NCBI GenBank assembly: GCA_015178975.1
Contig: WHVD01000138.1
Span: 1-64,000, forward strand
Origin: Hysterangium stoloniferum
Lineage: Eukaryota; Basidiomycota; Agaricomycetes; Hysterangiales; Hysterangiaceae
Length of the DNA: 64,000 nucleotides
Direction of reading: 5' to 3'
In this document: positions 63,161-64,000 of the stretch, piece after piece
How positions within the stretch are numbered: the first letter of the stretch is position 1
Layout: the number at the start of each line of letters is the position of its first letter
The notes under the pieces: model-generated
Told to the model about the DNA's origin: nothing
The model's database searches: none
Seen by the model: only the letters and a program-made list of their open reading frames with translations
Program-made: the position numbers and the translations under genes

Positions 63161-63282
63161 TGTCAGCTGTCAAAAGTGACAGCTGGTTGACAGCTGTCAG
63201 AAGTGACAGCTGATTGACAGCTTGAATGGAAACTAACAGCTGAGTGACAGCTGGAATACAAACTGACAGCTGATTGACAGCT
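63161..63282. promoter_or_regulatory. Clustered TGACAGCTG(TCA) sites in a Copia leader
   Basis: TGACAGCT or its complement occurs about eight times in 120 bp, irregularly spaced. 63188-63199 is the perfect palindrome TGACAGCTGTCA, and 63161-63172 differs at one base. This palindrome is a known preferred site of TALE-class homeodomain dimers in animals; fungal TALE proteins bind related TGACA cores. Function here is inference. Confidence 0.5.
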
Positions 63283-63300
63283 ATCATGGGAAATGAACTG

Positions 63301-63355
63301 GGAATACTCTGGAACATGCTGGAAGCTTCTAGAAGCTTCTAGAAGCTTCCAGAAG
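63301..63355. promoter_or_regulatory. Heat-shock-element-like array in a Copia leader
   Basis: From 63321 to 63355 seven contiguous pentamers alternate nGAAn and nTTCn without a fault. Two more GGAAn pentamers at 63301 and 63311 keep the 10-bp phase. Heat-shock factor binds three or more such units. The array lies about 260 bp downstream of the LTR and 465 bp before the gag ATG. Confidence 0.6.
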
Positions 63356-63820
63356 GTCTTGGAGACAGTGGAGGCAGTTTTAACATATGGGCCCCATCCC
63401 AAGTTGCTGAACAGATATTGATAACATGATACAAGGATGCCGAACCAATCAACCCCAATCTAAATATAAAACTGACCCCAACCAATCACTGAAGTACCAA
63501 ACTATCCTGAGCCTGATTCACCACCCAAGTTACTAAACAACAAATTGACACAACCTGAATGCTGACCTCTGATCATGCTGATCCCTGATACAACCATAAC
63601 ACCAACTATTGGCCCTGACCATGCTGACCCCAATCCAACCATAATGAACCCAAACTGACACTGACCCTGACTCAGCTATGATCAAGGAGCTGATCCCAAA
63701 CTGAACTGACCCTATGTGTGAACCAAATGTACTGAACCCCAATCTGAATATTGGCCCCGACCATGCTGACCCTGACCTGATCATAACGAACTCTATTCTG
63801 GCTATACCTGACACCTAAAC
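63356..63820 (+). other. Long Copia 5' leader with degenerate repeats
   Basis: No gene. From about 63465 to 63790 phrases such as CTGACCCTGACC, CCAACCATAA and AACTGACCC recur in diverged form. A leader of nearly 0.8 kb between LTR and gag is long compared with the 4 bp in the element at 28.8 kb. The minus ORF here is a by-product of the repeats. Confidence 0.5.
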
Positions 63821-64000
63821 ATGTCAACACAGCCATCATTGTTCCAACTTCCTACTGATGAGTGTTTCAATGGAAACATGTGGTACTCTTGGAAAGAAAC
63901 CATCCTATCTGCAGCTAATGCAAGGGGAGTCCATGGTACCTATATGGAAGTATCATTAAACCCACACTGACCTCTGAATGTTCCAACCCCAACGTCGATG
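63821..64000 (+). pseudogene. Copia gag N-terminus (partial, frameshifted)
   Basis: ATG at 63821: STQPSLFQLPTDECFNGNMW and YSWKETILSAANARGVHGTY, the typical opening of Copia gag (short leader, 'xNxxxWxxxxxxxLxxxxxxG'). The frame stops at 63980, whereas the neighbouring frame continues as IIKPTLTSECSNPN, so a single-base shift lies near 63950. The remainder is outside the window. Confidence 0.7.

Noticed and set aside
63533-63814. 93-codon minus-strand ORF at the right end
   Set aside because: It is built on the degenerate ACTGACCCTGACC-type repeats of the Copia leader and runs opposite to the element's gag.
1-64000. A defence island, biosynthetic cluster or other multi-gene system
   Set aside because: No co-oriented set of intact genes exists. 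The only intact host-type genes are two F-box paralogues, and the NLR-like parts are broken.

Overview
This window looks like a transposon-choked stretch of a filamentous fungal genome, most likely a basidiomycete of the Agaricomycetes. Two F-box genes carry short 52-58 nt GT-AG introns. There are relics of a fungal-specific (Zn2Cys6-type) transcription factor, of a CYC8/SSN6-like TPR co-repressor and of an NB-ARC plus TPR protein. The mobile elements (chromodomain Ty3/Gypsy, Ty1/Copia, Tc1/mariner, a Helitron helicase piece) are of types common in that class. I saw no tRNA, rRNA, CRISPR array or bacterial operon.

Layout. 1-8.65 kb: AT-rich graveyard: the 3' end of an LTR element with its LTR (412-973), a Copia 3' end (1155-1536), a broken Tc1 element (1617-2690) and many LTRs, some solo with exact target duplications (7246-8053). 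8.65-21.44 kb: GC-richer segment A: an intact F-box gene (10177-11933, minus), a broken transcription-factor gene (about 14.6-16.3 kb), Copia debris and a CYC8-like pseudogene (20.04-20.48 kb). 21.45-27.48 kb: LTRs, a dead Tc1, a Helitron fragment, and an NB-ARC/TPR gene broken by an LTR and fused to an F-box pseudogene. 27.58-39.38 kb: a Copia element (TSD GCATT) sitting in an older Copia relic, with a small TIR element in its 5' LTR and a complete Gypsy chromovirus (30088-35836, minus, TSD CTCAC) in its gag-pol. 41.36-56.14 kb: segment B, a diverged direct copy of segment A with a second intact F-box gene (42911-44640, minus). 56.2-57.8 kb: a full-length but dead Tc1 element inside an LTR. 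58-62.6 kb: more LTRs, an AT-rich repeat matching 2.7-3.4 kb in inverse orientation, and an unrecognised coiled-coil ORF. 62.6-64 kb: the 5' end of another Copia element with LTR, primer-binding site, an unusual leader and the start of gag.

Only the two F-box genes look like intact host genes. Nearly everything else is mobile or a relic. The strongest leads are: (i) a short hairpin-forming motif shared by 14 LTR copies, lying about 60-140 nt from the LTR 3' end in the ten whose end I can place, with base-pair-preserving changes; (ii) a Copia leader holding a seven-unit perfect heat-shock-element-like array beside a cluster of TGACAGCTGTCA-type sites; (iii) a second conserved stem-loop in four Copia LTR families; (iv) LTR-pair differences concentrated at CpG sites. 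All alignments were done by eye, so identities and boundaries of degraded elements are approximate.
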